Below, one piece after another: positions 1 to 7,089 of a stretch of DNA of 9,306 bases. Within the stretch, counting starts at the first letter, position 1; the number at the start of each line of letters is the position of its first letter. The notes under the pieces were generated by a model that was not told the origin of the DNA, did no database searches, and saw nothing but the letters and a program-made list of their open reading frames with translations. The position numbers and the translations under genes are program-made. This DNA is from Eubacteriales bacterium (GTDB lineage: Bacteria > Bacillota_A > Clostridia > Christensenellales > Aristaeellaceae). The DNA lies in the NCBI GenBank assembly GCA_028692205.1, contig JAQUXV010000074.1:1-9306 (forward strand), given 5' to 3'.

Positions 1-2095
1 AGCCGATGCGCTCCGCCGCCGCAACGCCCGCTTCGATGTTGGTTACGGCCTCGCCTTCCGGCTGCGGAATGTTCAGCTCCTTCATGATCTTTTCAAACGA
101 ATCCCGGTTTTCGGCGCGGTTGATGGCGACCACGTCGGTACCGATGATTTTTACACCCATGGCGTGCAGCCGTTCGGCCAGGTTGATGGCCGTCTGCCCG
201 CCGAGGCTCACGATCACGCCCTCCGGCTTTTCCAGCGTGAGGATGTTCATAACATCCTCCACCGTCAGCGGCTCAAAGTAGAGTTTATCGCTGGTGGTGT
301 AGTCGGTGGACACGGTTTCGGGGTTGTTGTTGATGATAATGGCCTCGTACCCCGCATCCCGGATGGTCCAGATGGCGTGGACGGTGGAGTAATCGAACTC
401 CACGCCCTGCCCGATGCGGATGGGGCCGGAGCCGAGCACCACGATCTTCTTGCGGTCGGAGACGATGGACTCGTTCTCCTCCTCGTAGGTGGAGTAGAAG
501 TAAGGCACATAGCTGTCAAACTCGCTTGCGCAGGTGTCGATCATTTTATACACCGGCAGCAGGTTCAGCTTCTCGCGCAGACGGAAAACCTCCCGCTCGT
601 TCATGCCCCAAACCTGCCCGATATACTTGTCGCTTACCCCCATGCGCTTGGCTGCGCGCAGGGTGGCGTCGTTCATCGGGTTCGCTTTGAGCACCGCTTC
701 AAACTCGACGATGTTCTTGAGCTTCTCCAGAAAGAACATGTCGATCATCGTCTGGTTATAGATCAGGCTTAGGTGTACGCCCAGCCGAATCAGCTGCGCG
801 ATGGCGAACAACCGGTCGTCGGTCGCGTCGTGGATATAGCGGAGCAGCTCTTCGGCGGTCAGTCCGTCGAACTTCGGGCTATACAGGTGGCAGGCGCTCA
901 CTTCCAGCGAGCGGATCGCCTTGAGAATGCTCTCCTCAAACGTGCGGCCGATGCTCATCACCTCGCCGGTCGCCTTCATCTGCGTGGAAAGCTTGTTGCT
1001 TGCGCCTTCCAGCTTATCAAAGGGGAACCGCGCGATCTTACTGACCACGTAGTCCAGCGCCGGCTCGAAGCAGGCGGGCGTGTTGGCAAGCTGAATTTCG
1101 TTCAGCAGCATACCCACCGCCACCTTGGCGGATACGCGCGCGATGGGGTACCCGCTGGCCTTGCTGGCCAGCGCCGAGGAACGGCTCACGCGCGGGTTGA
1201 CCTCGATGAGGTAGTATTGGAAGCTGAAGGGGTCCAGCGCAAACTGCACGTTGCAGCCGCCCTCGATTTTCAGCGCGCGGATGATCTTCAGCGCGCTGTC
1301 CCGCAGCATATGGTATTCCTTGTTGGTCAGCGTCTGGCTGGGGCATACGACAATCGAATCGCCGGTATGCACGCCCACGGGGTCGAGGTTTTCCATGTTG
1401 CAGACCGCGATGGCGGTATCATTGCGGTCGCGCATGACCTCATATTCGATTTCCTTATAGCCCTTGATGCTCTTTTCCACCAGCACCTCATGCACGGGCG
1501 AGAGCTTGAGGGCGTTTTCCATCAGCTCTACCAGTTCGTGCTGGTCGTCGGCAAAGCCGCCGCCCGTGCCGCCCAGCGTAAACGCGGGTCGCAGCACCAC
1601 CGGGTAGCCGATTGCGTCCGCCGCGGCCAGCCCTTCGGCGATGGTGTGGGCGATCTGGGAGGGCAGCACCGGCTCGCCCAGACTCTGGCAAAGCTCCTTG
1701 AACTTTTCGCGGTCCTCCGCCTTCTCGATGGAGGCGAAGCTCGTGCCCAGAATTTCCACCTGGCACTCGTCCAGCACGCCCTTGCGGGAAAGCTGCATGG
1801 CGAGGTTCAGGCCGGTCTGGCCGCCGAGGCCGGGCAGAATAGCGTCCGGCCGCTCGTAGCGGAGGATTTTGGCCACATATTCCAGCGTCAGGGGCTCCAT
1901 GTATACCTTATCGGCGATGTGCGTGTCCGTCATAATGGTGGCGGGGTTGGAGTTGACGAGGATAACCTCGTAGCCTTCCTCCCGCAGGGCCAGACAGGCC
2001 TGCGTTCCCGCGTAGTCGAACTCCGCCGCCTGCCCGATCACGATGGGGCCGGAACCGATCACCATGATACGGTGTAAGTCTTTGCGTTTAGGCAT
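1..2095 (-). CDS. carB: Carbamoyl-phosphate synthase large subunit (partial, C-terminus beyond left edge)
   Basis: CarB makes carbamoyl phosphate from bicarbonate, two ATP and the ammonia tunnelled from the CarA glutaminase, feeding pyrimidine and arginine synthesis in the cytoplasm. The window holds 698 complete codons of a protein that is normally about 1,070 residues, and the frame is consistent from the start to the window edge. The N-terminus reads [20 protein letters not shown], a typical CarB opening. The first ATP-grasp unit contains [13 protein letters not shown] (about residues 165-177) and [13 protein letters not shown] (about 300-312), which carries the nucleotide/metal-binding Asn and Arg. 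A linker/oligomerisation region follows. The second synthetase half opens near residue 548 with [23 protein letters not shown] and is cut inside its ATP-grasp domain. The ATG at 2095 is preferred because AGGAGG (2110-2105) lies 9 bases upstream. The in-frame ATG at 2101 is only 3 bases from that site. The start overlaps the carA stop by 8 bases, which implies translational coupling. The missing part would hold the rest of the carbamoyl phosphate domain and the allosteric domain. Confidence 0.97.
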   Translation of the reverse strand, partial: MPKRKDLHRIMVIGSGPIVIGQAAEFDYAGTQACLALREEGYEVILVNSNPATIMTDTHIADKVYMEPLTLEYVAKILRYERPDAILPGLGGQTGLNLAMQLSRKGVLDECQVEILGTSFASIEKAEDREKFKELCQSLGEPVLPSQIAHTIAEGLAAADAIGYPVVLRPAFTLGGTGGGFADDQHELVELMENALKLSPVHEVLVEKSIKGYKEIEYEVMRDRNDTAIAVCNMENLDPVGVHTGDSIVVCPSQTLTNKEYHMLRDSALKIIRALKIEGGCNVQFALDPFSFQYYLIEVNPRVSRSSALASKASGYPIARVSAKVAVGMLLNEIQLANTPACFEPALDYVVSKIARFPFDKLEGASNKLSTQMKATGEVMSIGRTFEESILKAIRSLEVSACHLYSPKFDGLTAEELLRYIHDATDDRLFAIAQLIRLGVHLSLIYNQTMIDMFFLEKLKNIVEFEAVLKANPMNDATLRAAKRMGVSDKYIGQVWGMNEREVFRLREKLNLLPVYKMIDTCASEFDSYVPYFYSTYEEENESIVSDRKKIVVLGSGPIRIGQGVEFDYSTVHAIWTIRDAGYEAIIINNNPETVSTDYTTSDKLYFEPLTVEDVMNILTLEKPEGVIVSLGGQTAINLAERLHAMGVKIIGTDVVAINRAENRDSFEKIMKELNIPQPEGEAVTNIEAGVAAAERIG

Positions 2096-3191
2096 CGGCA
2101 TTTTCCTCCTTGGCGGCGGCCATGTTATCAATGAAGCGGTCGAACAGGTAGGCGCTGTCCTGCGGGCCGGGCGCGCTTTCCGGGTGGTACTGCACGGAGA
2201 AGAGCTTGTCCTTCTCGCAGGCCATGCCCTCGGCGGTGTTGTCCAGCAGGTTCTGGTGTGTCAGCGTCAGCCCTGTTCCCGGCAGGCTGTTCACGTCCAC
2301 GGCGAAGGAGTGGTTCTGGCTGGTAATCTCAATCTTTCCGGTGCGCAGGTCCATCACCGGGTGGTTGCCGCCGCGGTGGCCGAACTTCATCTTGAAGGTC
2401 TTGGCGCCGTACGCCAGCGCGATCATCTGGTGCCCGAGGCAGATGCCGAAAATGGGCAGCTTGCCGCGCAGGGCGCGCACCGTGTCGATGACGGGCGTAA
2501 CGTCCTCCGGGTCGCCGGGGCCGTTGGAGAGGAACAGTCCGTCCGGCTTGAAGCTCATAATGGTTTCGGCGGACGTATCGTAGGGAACGACCAGCACGTT
2601 GCAGTGGTGCTCCCGGAACTTGCGGATGATGTTCAGCTTTACGCCGCAGTCGATGCACACCACGTTGAAGTTCGCGTTGGCGGTGCGGGCGTACCACTTC
2701 TTTTTGCTGCTTACGCGGGCTACCACATCGTGCGGGTACTTATAGGCGCGAATCCGCTCCAGCGCTTCGTCAAGGCTGGTTTCGGGGCTGCACAGCAGCG
2801 CGCGCTGGCTGCCCTCGTTGCGGATCATGCGGTTGATCTTTCGCGTGTCCACACCCTGAATGCCGGGGATGTTGTAATCCTCCAGCAGTTCACCCAGCGT
2901 TTTGGTGTAGCGGAAGTTGCTGGGCAGATCGTTGTATTCGCGCACAACCAGCGCGCCCATCGTCGGCGTGCGGGTTTCGCTGTCCTCGTCGGTAACACCG
3001 TAGTTGCCGATGAGCGGATAGGTCATTACCACCATCTGGGCGGTGTAGCTGGGATCGGTTACGATTTCCTGATAGCCGACCATCGAGGTGTTGAATACCA
3101 TTTCGCACAGCGCGTCGGCCTGAGCCCCAAAGCCCGTGCCGTAAAACTCGGCGCCGTTTTCCATAACCAGTTTACGGTTTAGCGTCCCCAT
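2088..3191 (-). CDS. carA: Carbamoyl-phosphate synthase small (glutaminase) subunit
   Basis: CarA hydrolyses glutamine and passes the ammonia to CarB in the heterodimeric synthase. The product is 367 residues, a normal family length. The N-terminal CarA domain (about 1-165) opens with [20 protein letters not shown] and contains [20 protein letters not shown] (33-52). The class I glutamine amidotransferase domain (about 175-355) has LSNGPGDP (221-228), the nucleophile elbow FGICLGHQ with Cys251, and YHPE with His336 and Glu338, so the catalytic triad is intact. The reading frame stays open upstream as far as 3662, but that extension lies inside pyrC and does not resemble CarA. The ATG at 3191 has AGGAGG (3206-3201) at 9 bases and matches the family N-terminus. 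The gene overlaps the end of pyrC by 13 bases and the start of carB by 8, so the three are almost certainly cotranscribed. Confidence 0.97.
   Translation of the reverse strand: MGTLNRKLVMENGAEFYGTGFGAQADALCEMVFNTSMVGYQEIVTDPSYTAQMVVMTYPLIGNYGVTDEDSETRTPTMGALVVREYNDLPSNFRYTKTLGELLEDYNIPGIQGVDTRKINRMIRNEGSQRALLCSPETSLDEALERIRAYKYPHDVVARVSSKKKWYARTANANFNVVCIDCGVKLNIIRKFREHHCNVLVVPYDTSAETIMSFKPDGLFLSNGPGDPEDVTPVIDTVRALRGKLPIFGICLGHQMIALAYGAKTFKMKFGHRGGNHPVMDLRTGKIEITSQNHSFAVDVNSLPGTGLTLTHQNLLDNTAEGMACEKDKLFSVQYHPESAPGPQDSAYLFDRFIDNMAAAKEENADA
2105..2110 (-). promoter_or_regulatory. Ribosome binding site of carB
   Basis: The minus strand reads AGGAGG here, inside the last codons of carA, 9 bases before the ATG at 2095. 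It decides between two in-frame ATGs (2095 and 2101) in favour of 2095, since the other would leave a spacing of only 3 bases. Confidence 0.85.
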
Positions 3192-4453
3192 ACGGTTGTG
3201 CCTCCTGCTATCGTAAGTTCGTTTTCGCCGTACACCCGCATCCCCGCGAAGGGTGTGGCGCGCCCCATGGAGCAAAACGTCTCCGGGTTTACGGTGCTTT
3301 GGCGTTCCAGATTCCACACGGTAATGTCGGCGGGCTGCCCCGGGTCGAAGGATACGGGCGGCAGGCCGAATCGCTTCCGCGGCGCGTCCGTCATCATTTC
3401 GATCAGGCGTTCCAGCGGCAGGATCTTCGTTTTCACCAGCCCTGTGTACAGGGCTGGGAAAGCGCATTCCAGCCCCACCACGCCGTTCAGGCTGCCTGCA
3501 AGCCCCCGGCTTTTTTCCTCCTCGGCATGCGGGGCGTGGTCGGTGGCGACCATGTCGATAGTGCCGTCCAGCGCGCCTGCGATCAGCGCGTCGCGATCCT
3601 CGCGGGAGCGAAGCGGCGGGTTCATCTTGAACCGCCCGTCGTCCTGAAGGTCGTCGTCGCACAGCAGCAGGTAGTGCGGGGCGGTTTCGCAGGTCACGTC
3701 CACGCCGTCCGCCTTGGCTCGTCGGATCAGCGCCACGCTCTCTTTACAGGAGATGTGGCAGACGTGGTAACGGCAGCCGGTTTCCCCGGCAAGCTTCAAA
3801 TCGCGCTCAATCTGCCGCCACTCGCTTTCGCTGCTGATGCCCTTGTACCCGTGCGTGTGGGCATAAGCGCCGTCGTGGATCACGCCGCCGTGCAGCAGAT
3901 CGTTCTGCTCGCAGTGCGCGGCGATCAGCGCGCCGGTTTGCGCCGCGCGCGTCATGGCCTGCCGCATCAGGCTTTCGCCCTGCACGCCGCTACCGTCGTC
4001 CGAGAAGCCCGCCACATAAGGCGCAAGCGCCGCAAAATCCACCAGCTCGCCTTCGCCCCTGCGGCCCAAGGTGATGCTGGCATAAGGCAGCACCTGCACA
4101 CAGGCGTTCCGGCGGATCAGTTTTTGTTCCTCTTCCAGATGGGCAAGGCTGTCCGGCGCGGGGTTCAGGTTCGGCATGGCGCACACCGTAGTATAGCCGC
4201 CGTGCGCCGCCGCGCGCGTACCGGAAGCGATCGTCTCTTTATATGAAAAACCCGGTTCCCGCAGATGAATGTGAACATCTACGAAACCGGGAAACACGAT
4301 GCAATTCTCAACGGAATCAATGGGGATAACTGGAAACCCTTCCAAAGGAATGAACGACGATTGATCAACGATTTTGCCTTCGCAAAACGCGATATCTTGT
4401 TTACAAAGCCGACCCTGCCGGTAGACTGTCGCACCTTTGAGCAAGCCGTTCAA
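3179..4453 (-). CDS. pyrC: Dihydroorotase, class I
   Basis: PyrC is a zinc amidohydrolase that interconverts N-carbamoyl-L-aspartate and dihydroorotate, the third step of UMP synthesis. With the start chosen here the protein has 424 residues, a usual class I length. Visible motifs are the metal-binding DVHIHLREPG (59-68, His61 and His63), the GFSDDG segment (149-154) expected to supply a metal-ligand Asp, AAHCEQ (His180), YHVCHIS (His230/His233), TAPHYL (257-262), KMNPPLR (276-282) and the catalytic ATDHAPH (303-309, Asp305). These match the class I family ligand set. Start choice: the TTG at 4453 has AAGGGGAG (4468-4461) at 7 bases and gives an N-terminus aligned with the family (NGLLKGATVY). 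The in-frame ATG at 4477 would add 8 residues but has no ribosome binding site and sits at the edge of a leader hairpin. It remains the alternative. This is the first gene of the pyrC-carA-carB operon and its stop overlaps carA by 13 bases. Confidence 0.96.
   Translation of the reverse strand: MNGLLKGATVYRQGRLCKQDIAFCEGKIVDQSSFIPLEGFPVIPIDSVENCIVFPGFVDVHIHLREPGFSYKETIASGTRAAAHGGYTTVCAMPNLNPAPDSLAHLEEEQKLIRRNACVQVLPYASITLGRRGEGELVDFAALAPYVAGFSDDGSGVQGESLMRQAMTRAAQTGALIAAHCEQNDLLHGGVIHDGAYAHTHGYKGISSESEWRQIERDLKLAGETGCRYHVCHISCKESVALIRRAKADGVDVTCETAPHYLLLCDDDLQDDGRFKMNPPLRSREDRDALIAGALDGTIDMVATDHAPHAEEEKSRGLAGSLNGVVGLECAFPALYTGLVKTKILPLERLIEMMTDAPRKRFGLPPVSFDPGQPADITVWNLERQSTVNPETFCSMGRATPFAGMRVYGENELTIAGGTTVWGR
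3201..3206 (-). promoter_or_regulatory. Ribosome binding site of carA
   Basis: The minus strand reads AGGAGG, 9 bases upstream of the carA ATG at 3191 and inside the 3' end of pyrC. It fixes the carA start and excludes the long in-frame upstream extension. Confidence 0.88.
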
Positions 4454-4460
4454 TACGATG

Positions 4461-4468
4461 CTCCCCTT
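4461..4468 (-). promoter_or_regulatory. Ribosome binding site supporting a TTG start for pyrC
   Basis: The minus strand reads AAGGGGAG, followed by 7 bases and then TTG (4453-4451) in the pyrC frame. No comparable purine-rich site precedes the in-frame ATG at 4477. This is why the shorter, TTG-initiated protein is preferred. Confidence 0.6.
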
Positions 4469-4477
4469 CCGCCTCAT

Positions 4478-4494
4478 TATGCGGGTTACGCATA
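4478..4494 (-). promoter_or_regulatory. Small hairpin in the pyrC leader
   Basis: The minus strand carries TATGCG, a 5-base spacer and CGCATA, a perfect 6-bp inverted repeat. It falls within the first dozen or so transcribed bases predicted from the promoter at 4506-4534, so the mRNA would begin with a short stem-loop. It could protect the 5' end or be a dimeric operator; the sequence does not distinguish these. It does not pair with the ribosome binding site. Confidence 0.45.
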
Positions 4495-4505
4495 TTCAAC
4501 TACAT

Positions 4506-4534
4506 ATGATATGGGAAATCAGCAGTCCTGTCAA
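4506..4534 (-). promoter_or_regulatory. Sigma-A type promoter of the pyrC-carA-carB operon
   Basis: On the minus strand there is a perfect -35 TTGACA (4534-4529), a 17-base spacer and a -10 TATCAT (4511-4506). Upstream of the -35 (about 4535-4562) is a T-rich tract resembling an UP element, which includes the overlapping palindromes GAAATTTC (4538-4545) and TTTCGAAA (4542-4549). Transcription should start near 4497-4501, giving a leader of about 45 bases to the TTG start. The leader is too short to hold a terminator/antiterminator attenuator of the usual PyrR kind. Confidence 0.85.
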
Positions 4535-4626
4535 GAGGAAATTTCGAAAAAAGCGAAAATGAAACCGCCGTTTTCTGCAAATGTCTCTTCTTAATAACTA
4601 TTTACAATTCGCAACGCCTCCCTCCC

Positions 4627-4656
4627 TTGACATTTGCGCCACTGCCTGTGTATACC
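4627..4656 (+). promoter_or_regulatory. Probable promoter of the phosphodiester glycosidase gene
   Basis: A perfect -35 TTGACA (4627-4632) is followed by TATACC (4651-4656) at 18 bases, or GTATAC (4650-4655) at 17. Predicted initiation near 4663 would fall on the ribosome binding site GGGAGG (4662-4667), leaving a leader of about 14 bases. That is unusually short, so either this mRNA is nearly leaderless or a promoter further upstream is used. It lies about 95 bases from, and points away from, the pyrC promoter. Confidence 0.5.
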
Positions 4657-4676
4657 ATTGCGGGAGGGATTTGCCC

Positions 4677-5696
4677 ATGCACCGTTTTTCAATTCGGTTC
4701 GCCGCCCGTACGCTGGTCTGCCTTCTTGTTTTCGCGTTCGCCATTCCCGCATGCGGAGAATCAAGCCACGCATCCGGCGAAGCAGCCGTTTTATCGTCTG
4801 CAACCGATTCTTCCACTACCGTCGCGCCGACTGAAACATCTGCCGCCACCGCCGCGCCCGCAGGCGACGAAACCATCACGGAGGATTTCGACAGCGGTTA
4901 CTGGTTTTACGAGAGCGTCTCGCAAGGCCTGCGCATCGAAATACGGCGCTACGAGGATACCGACGACAGCATCCTCTGGTACGAGGCCGACCTGCAGTTT
5001 TCGGCGGATTCCCCGCTGCGGTTTTTGACCGCCAACGCGGACAACCCCGGTAAGGGGTTTTTGTATCCCGAACGGCTCGCGCGAGAGGATCAGGCCGTCT
5101 TCGCCATCAACGACGATCAGTTCGGCTACCGCGAATATAACCGGAAAACCGTCGGCATCATCATCCGCAACGGAGAGATTCTCTCTGATAAAACCCACAA
5201 GAGCGGCAGCCTGTCCTGGCCTACGCTGGATACAGCCGCATTCTTTACCGACGGCACCATGCGCGTTTTCCAAAGCAGGGAACTCACCGCGCAGGAATAT
5301 CTGGGTCAGGGAGCGAGCACAGTATTGAGCTTCGGGCCTTGGCTGGTGCGGGACGGTGAAATCAACCCCCTGCTCTCCAACCATTTCGTTACCCGGGAAC
5401 CGCGCACCGCCATCGGGATGATTTCGCCATACCATTTCATCGTCCTCTCGGTAGAGGGTCGCAACAAGTACAGCCGCGGCGTAGGCATGACTTGGCTGGC
5501 CGATAAAATGCAGTCGCTGGGCGCAACCGAAGCGCTCAACTTGGACGGTGGAAAAACCGCCTGCCTCATTTTCATGGGCAAGCGGTTGGAGATTACCAAC
5601 CCCGAAGGCCTCGTGCTCAGCGGCCGCAGCGTGTCCGGGCTGATCGCGCTGGGCACGTCCAACAGTGTGCCGGAGTACACGGGTTTGGACGAGTGA
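4677..5696 (+). CDS. Secreted or lipid-anchored phosphodiester glycosidase family protein
   Basis: The 339-residue product begins with a signal peptide: basic MHRFSIRFAARTL, a hydrophobic stretch (13-25) and IPAC with Cys26, a possible but atypical lipobox (Pro at -2). Ser/Thr/Ala-rich linker residues 27-65 follow, as expected for a protein tethered outside the membrane. From about residue 75 to 327 it resembles the phosphodiester glycosidase domain (NAGPA/DUF2233). The supporting segments are AIND near 143, SFGPWLVRDGEI (218-229), PRTAIGM (242-248) and the signature RGVGMTWLADKMQSLGAT (267-284) leading into ALNLDGGKT (286-294). Many relatives have NLDGGGS/T where this has NLDGGKT. The relative that defines the family removes GlcNAc from a phosphodiester; the bacterial substrate is unknown, with cell-wall or capsule sugars plausible. 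The ATG at 4677 is chosen because GGGAGG lies 9 bases upstream. An in-frame ATG at 4581 would place the signal peptide internally. The gene stands alone, divergent from pyrC and convergent with the amidohydrolase gene. Confidence 0.85.
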   Translation: MHRFSIRFAARTLVCLLVFAFAIPACGESSHASGEAAVLSSATDSSTTVAPTETSAATAAPAGDETITEDFDSGYWFYESVSQGLRIEIRRYEDTDDSILWYEADLQFSADSPLRFLTANADNPGKGFLYPERLAREDQAVFAINDDQFGYREYNRKTVGIIIRNGEILSDKTHKSGSLSWPTLDTAAFFTDGTMRVFQSRELTAQEYLGQGASTVLSFGPWLVRDGEINPLLSNHFVTREPRTAIGMISPYHFIVLSVEGRNKYSRGVGMTWLADKMQSLGATEALNLDGGKTACLIFMGKRLEITNPEGLVLSGRSVSGLIALGTSNSVPEYTGLDE

Positions 5697-5841
5697 CGAA
5701 GCGCAGGGGCTCCGCCCCCACACCCCCGGTTAAGGGCGATGCCCTTAACAATCCCTCTTTTGACCGCGCGTACGCGCGGTCAATGTTGAGTCAAGAGCGA
5801 AGCTCTTGTCCGGGTGCAGGGGTGAAACCCCTGCGCTTCGT
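5696..5841. repeat. Compound inverted-repeat element with five hairpins between convergent genes
   Basis: The arms ACGAAGCGCAGGGG (5696-5709) and CCCCTGCGCTTCGT (5828-5841) are a perfect 14-bp inverted repeat bounding the element. Inside are five hairpins: GGGGC/GCCCC (5706-5718, loop TCC), GTTAAGGGC/GCCCTTAAC (5729-5749, loop GAT), a 24-base perfect palindrome (5760-5783), CAAGAGC/GCTCTTG (5792-5808, loop GAA) and GCAGGGGT/ACCCCTGC (5816-5834, loop GAA). The first and last compete with the outer arms. Reading each half inward on its own strand, the halves align along their length, so the element is two diverged inverted copies. Differences preserve pairing: C5710-G5714 versus T5823-A5827; a G-C versus an A-T pair in the second hairpin; and T5731-A5747 versus a C-G pair at 5792/5808. 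It fills the gap between the two stop codons almost exactly. No T-run follows the stems, so a classical intrinsic terminator is not supported. A dispersed MITE-like or REP-like repeat is likely. Confidence 0.85.
5760..5783. repeat. 24-base perfect palindrome at the centre of the compound element
   Basis: Twelve bases, TTGACCGCGCGT, are followed by their exact reverse complement with no spacer. It sits at the symmetry axis of the larger element. It could be the join between two inverted repeat copies, a cruciform-forming sequence, or a binding or cleavage site for a dimeric protein. As RNA it would form a very stable stem, since the core is almost entirely G and C. Confidence 0.9.
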
Positions 5842-5844
5842 TTC

Positions 5845-7074
5845 TTACAGCTTTTTGTCCAACGCAATCAGCGTTTGCAGCAGCACGTTGGCGCCCTTGG
5901 TGCAATCCTCGGGCGAGGTGTATTCCAGCTCGCAGTGGCTGTGACCATCCTCGCTGGGAACGAAGATCATCGCCGTGGGGATGATGTCCGCCACATACTG
6001 GGCATCGTGGCCCGGGCCGGAGTGCATTTTCAGGTAGGGGTAGCCGCAGTCTTTGGCGGCCTGCTCCACGGTATCCACCAGCAGGGCGTCGAAGGCGACG
6101 GATTTGCGCGCCCACGCTTCCTCATAGCTCACTTTGCAGCCGACAATCTCGTCGGGGATTTTTTTGATAATGGACAACACTTGCTGTATGACCGCCGGAT
6201 CATAATGGCGGGCGTCGATGGTGAACTTCACCTCGTCGGGGATGATGGTGTGGATGTTGGGGTGCGCGGAAATCTTGCCGGTGGTGTACACCAGCGCAGG
6301 GTCCAGCTTGTCCAACTCGTCGTGCAGGTACTGGATGGCTTTCACCGCAGCGTACAGCGCGTCGTGGCGGTATTTCATGGGGGTGGTGCCCGCGTGGTCG
6401 GCCTGCCCGATAAAGGTGAATTCGTAGTTGATCATGCCGCAAACGCCGTCCACCACGCCAATGTCGTAATGTTCGGCCTCCAGCACGGGGCCCTGCTCAA
6501 TGTGCAGCTCAATCAGCGCGCATTGTTTGTCCGGCGATAGACGGTTTGCCTCGTCGCCGATGAACCCGCTGGCTTCCAGTGCTTCGCCGAAGGTGTAGCC
6601 AGGCTGGTCCTTGGCTTCGGAAGCGAGCATTTTCGCTTTCTCAAATTTTCCGCACACCACGCCGGAGGACATCATCGCAGGCTCAAAGCGCGCGCCTTCC
6701 TCGTTGGTCCACACAATAGCGGTCAGTGGGTGGCGGTGCGGAATTTTCTCGGCCACGATGGTTTCCAGCGCTTCCATGGCGGTCATCACACCCAGCACGC
6801 CGTCGTAGTTGCCACCTTGCCGCACGGAATCCAGATGAGAGCCGGACACAATGGCCTTCAGCGGTTCGGTGCCGGGGAGGGTCGCATACATGTTGGCCAT
6901 ATCGTCGGTAACCACCGTCGCGCCGATGGCCTCCATGCGCTTTTTGAACTCGGCGCGCGCCGCGAGCGCTTCAGTCGAAAGGGAAAAGCGGGTGATACCG
7001 CCTTTGCCGGTGTCGCCAAAGGCGCTGAAGGTTTTAATCTTGTCTTTCATTCTGTCCAGACTGCAAGATACCAT
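5845..7074 (-). CDS. M20-family N-carbamoyl amidohydrolase, probable beta-ureidopropionase
   Basis: This 409-residue cytoplasmic enzyme belongs to the M20 hydantoinase/carbamoylase group (N-carbamoyl-L-amino acid hydrolase, allantoate amidohydrolase, M20-type beta-ureidopropionase). The two-metal site is complete: GSHLDSV (His80), GNYDGVLG (Asp91 bridging), TNEEGARF (Glu125 as general base, Glu126 as ligand), LHIEQGP (His191) and GHSHCELE (His380). The dimerisation (lid) domain spans roughly residues 208-325 and includes GQADHAGTTPM (223-233). Position in an operon after dihydropyrimidinase and dihydropyrimidine dehydrogenase suggests the substrate is N-carbamoyl-beta-alanine, released as beta-alanine, CO2 and ammonia. 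The sequence alone does not exclude N-carbamoyl-amino acids or allantoate. The start at 7074 has AGGAGG (7088-7083) at 8 bases. A longer frame from 7131 runs through the intergenic spacer and is unlikely. It is the last gene of its operon and converges on the glycosidase gene across the structured element. Confidence 0.92.
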   Translation of the reverse strand: MVSCSLDRMKDKIKTFSAFGDTGKGGITRFSLSTEALAARAEFKKRMEAIGATVVTDDMANMYATLPGTEPLKAIVSGSHLDSVRQGGNYDGVLGVMTAMEALETIVAEKIPHRHPLTAIVWTNEEGARFEPAMMSSGVVCGKFEKAKMLASEAKDQPGYTFGEALEASGFIGDEANRLSPDKQCALIELHIEQGPVLEAEHYDIGVVDGVCGMINYEFTFIGQADHAGTTPMKYRHDALYAAVKAIQYLHDELDKLDPALVYTTGKISAHPNIHTIIPDEVKFTIDARHYDPAVIQQVLSIIKKIPDEIVGCKVSYEEAWARKSVAFDALLVDTVEQAAKDCGYPYLKMHSGPGHDAQYVADIIPTAMIFVPSEDGHSHCELEYTSPEDCTKGANVLLQTLIALDKKL

Positions 7075-7089
7075 ATTCCTTACCTCCTT

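Noticed and set aside
773..2077. Plus-strand open frame of 434 codons, with others at 164-772 and 2043-3182
   Set aside because: They are antisense to carB and carA, are rich in His, Val, Gly and Ala as expected from the complement of GC-rich coding DNA, and resemble no family. The minus-strand genes explain the sequence fully.
3192..3662. Upstream in-frame extension of carA to 3662
   Set aside because: It lies inside pyrC, has Arg-rich shadow composition and is not CarA-like. AGGAGG at 3201-3206 fixes the start at 3191.
4385..4493. Short upstream open frame in the pyrC leader starting at the ATG near 4493
   Set aside because: It has no ribosome binding site and runs out of frame into pyrC. 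The predicted transcription start lies only a few bases upstream, so efficient initiation there is unlikely.
4265..4594. Plus-strand open frame of 109 codons over the pyrC start and promoter
   Set aside because: It overlaps the pyrC coding region and its promoter in antisense, has no convincing ribosome binding site and no recognisable motif.
4581..4676. Longer N-terminus for the glycosidase from the ATG at 4581
   Set aside because: It would begin upstream of the predicted promoter and place the signal peptide internally. The ATG at 4677 has a well-spaced GGGAGG.
4791..5723. Minus-strand open frame of 310 codons opposite the glycosidase
   Set aside because: No family resemblance. The plus-strand protein has signal peptide, linker and clear domain motifs, so this frame is a shadow.
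5696..5841. Simple bidirectional rho-independent terminator
   Set aside because: The location between convergent genes fits, but none of the stems is followed by a T-run on either strand. Some termination activity is possible but not shown.
5696..5841. CRISPR array or tRNA-like gene
   Set aside because: The hairpins differ in sequence and there are no regularly spaced identical direct repeats. There is no anticodon arm or CCA-type acceptor arrangement.
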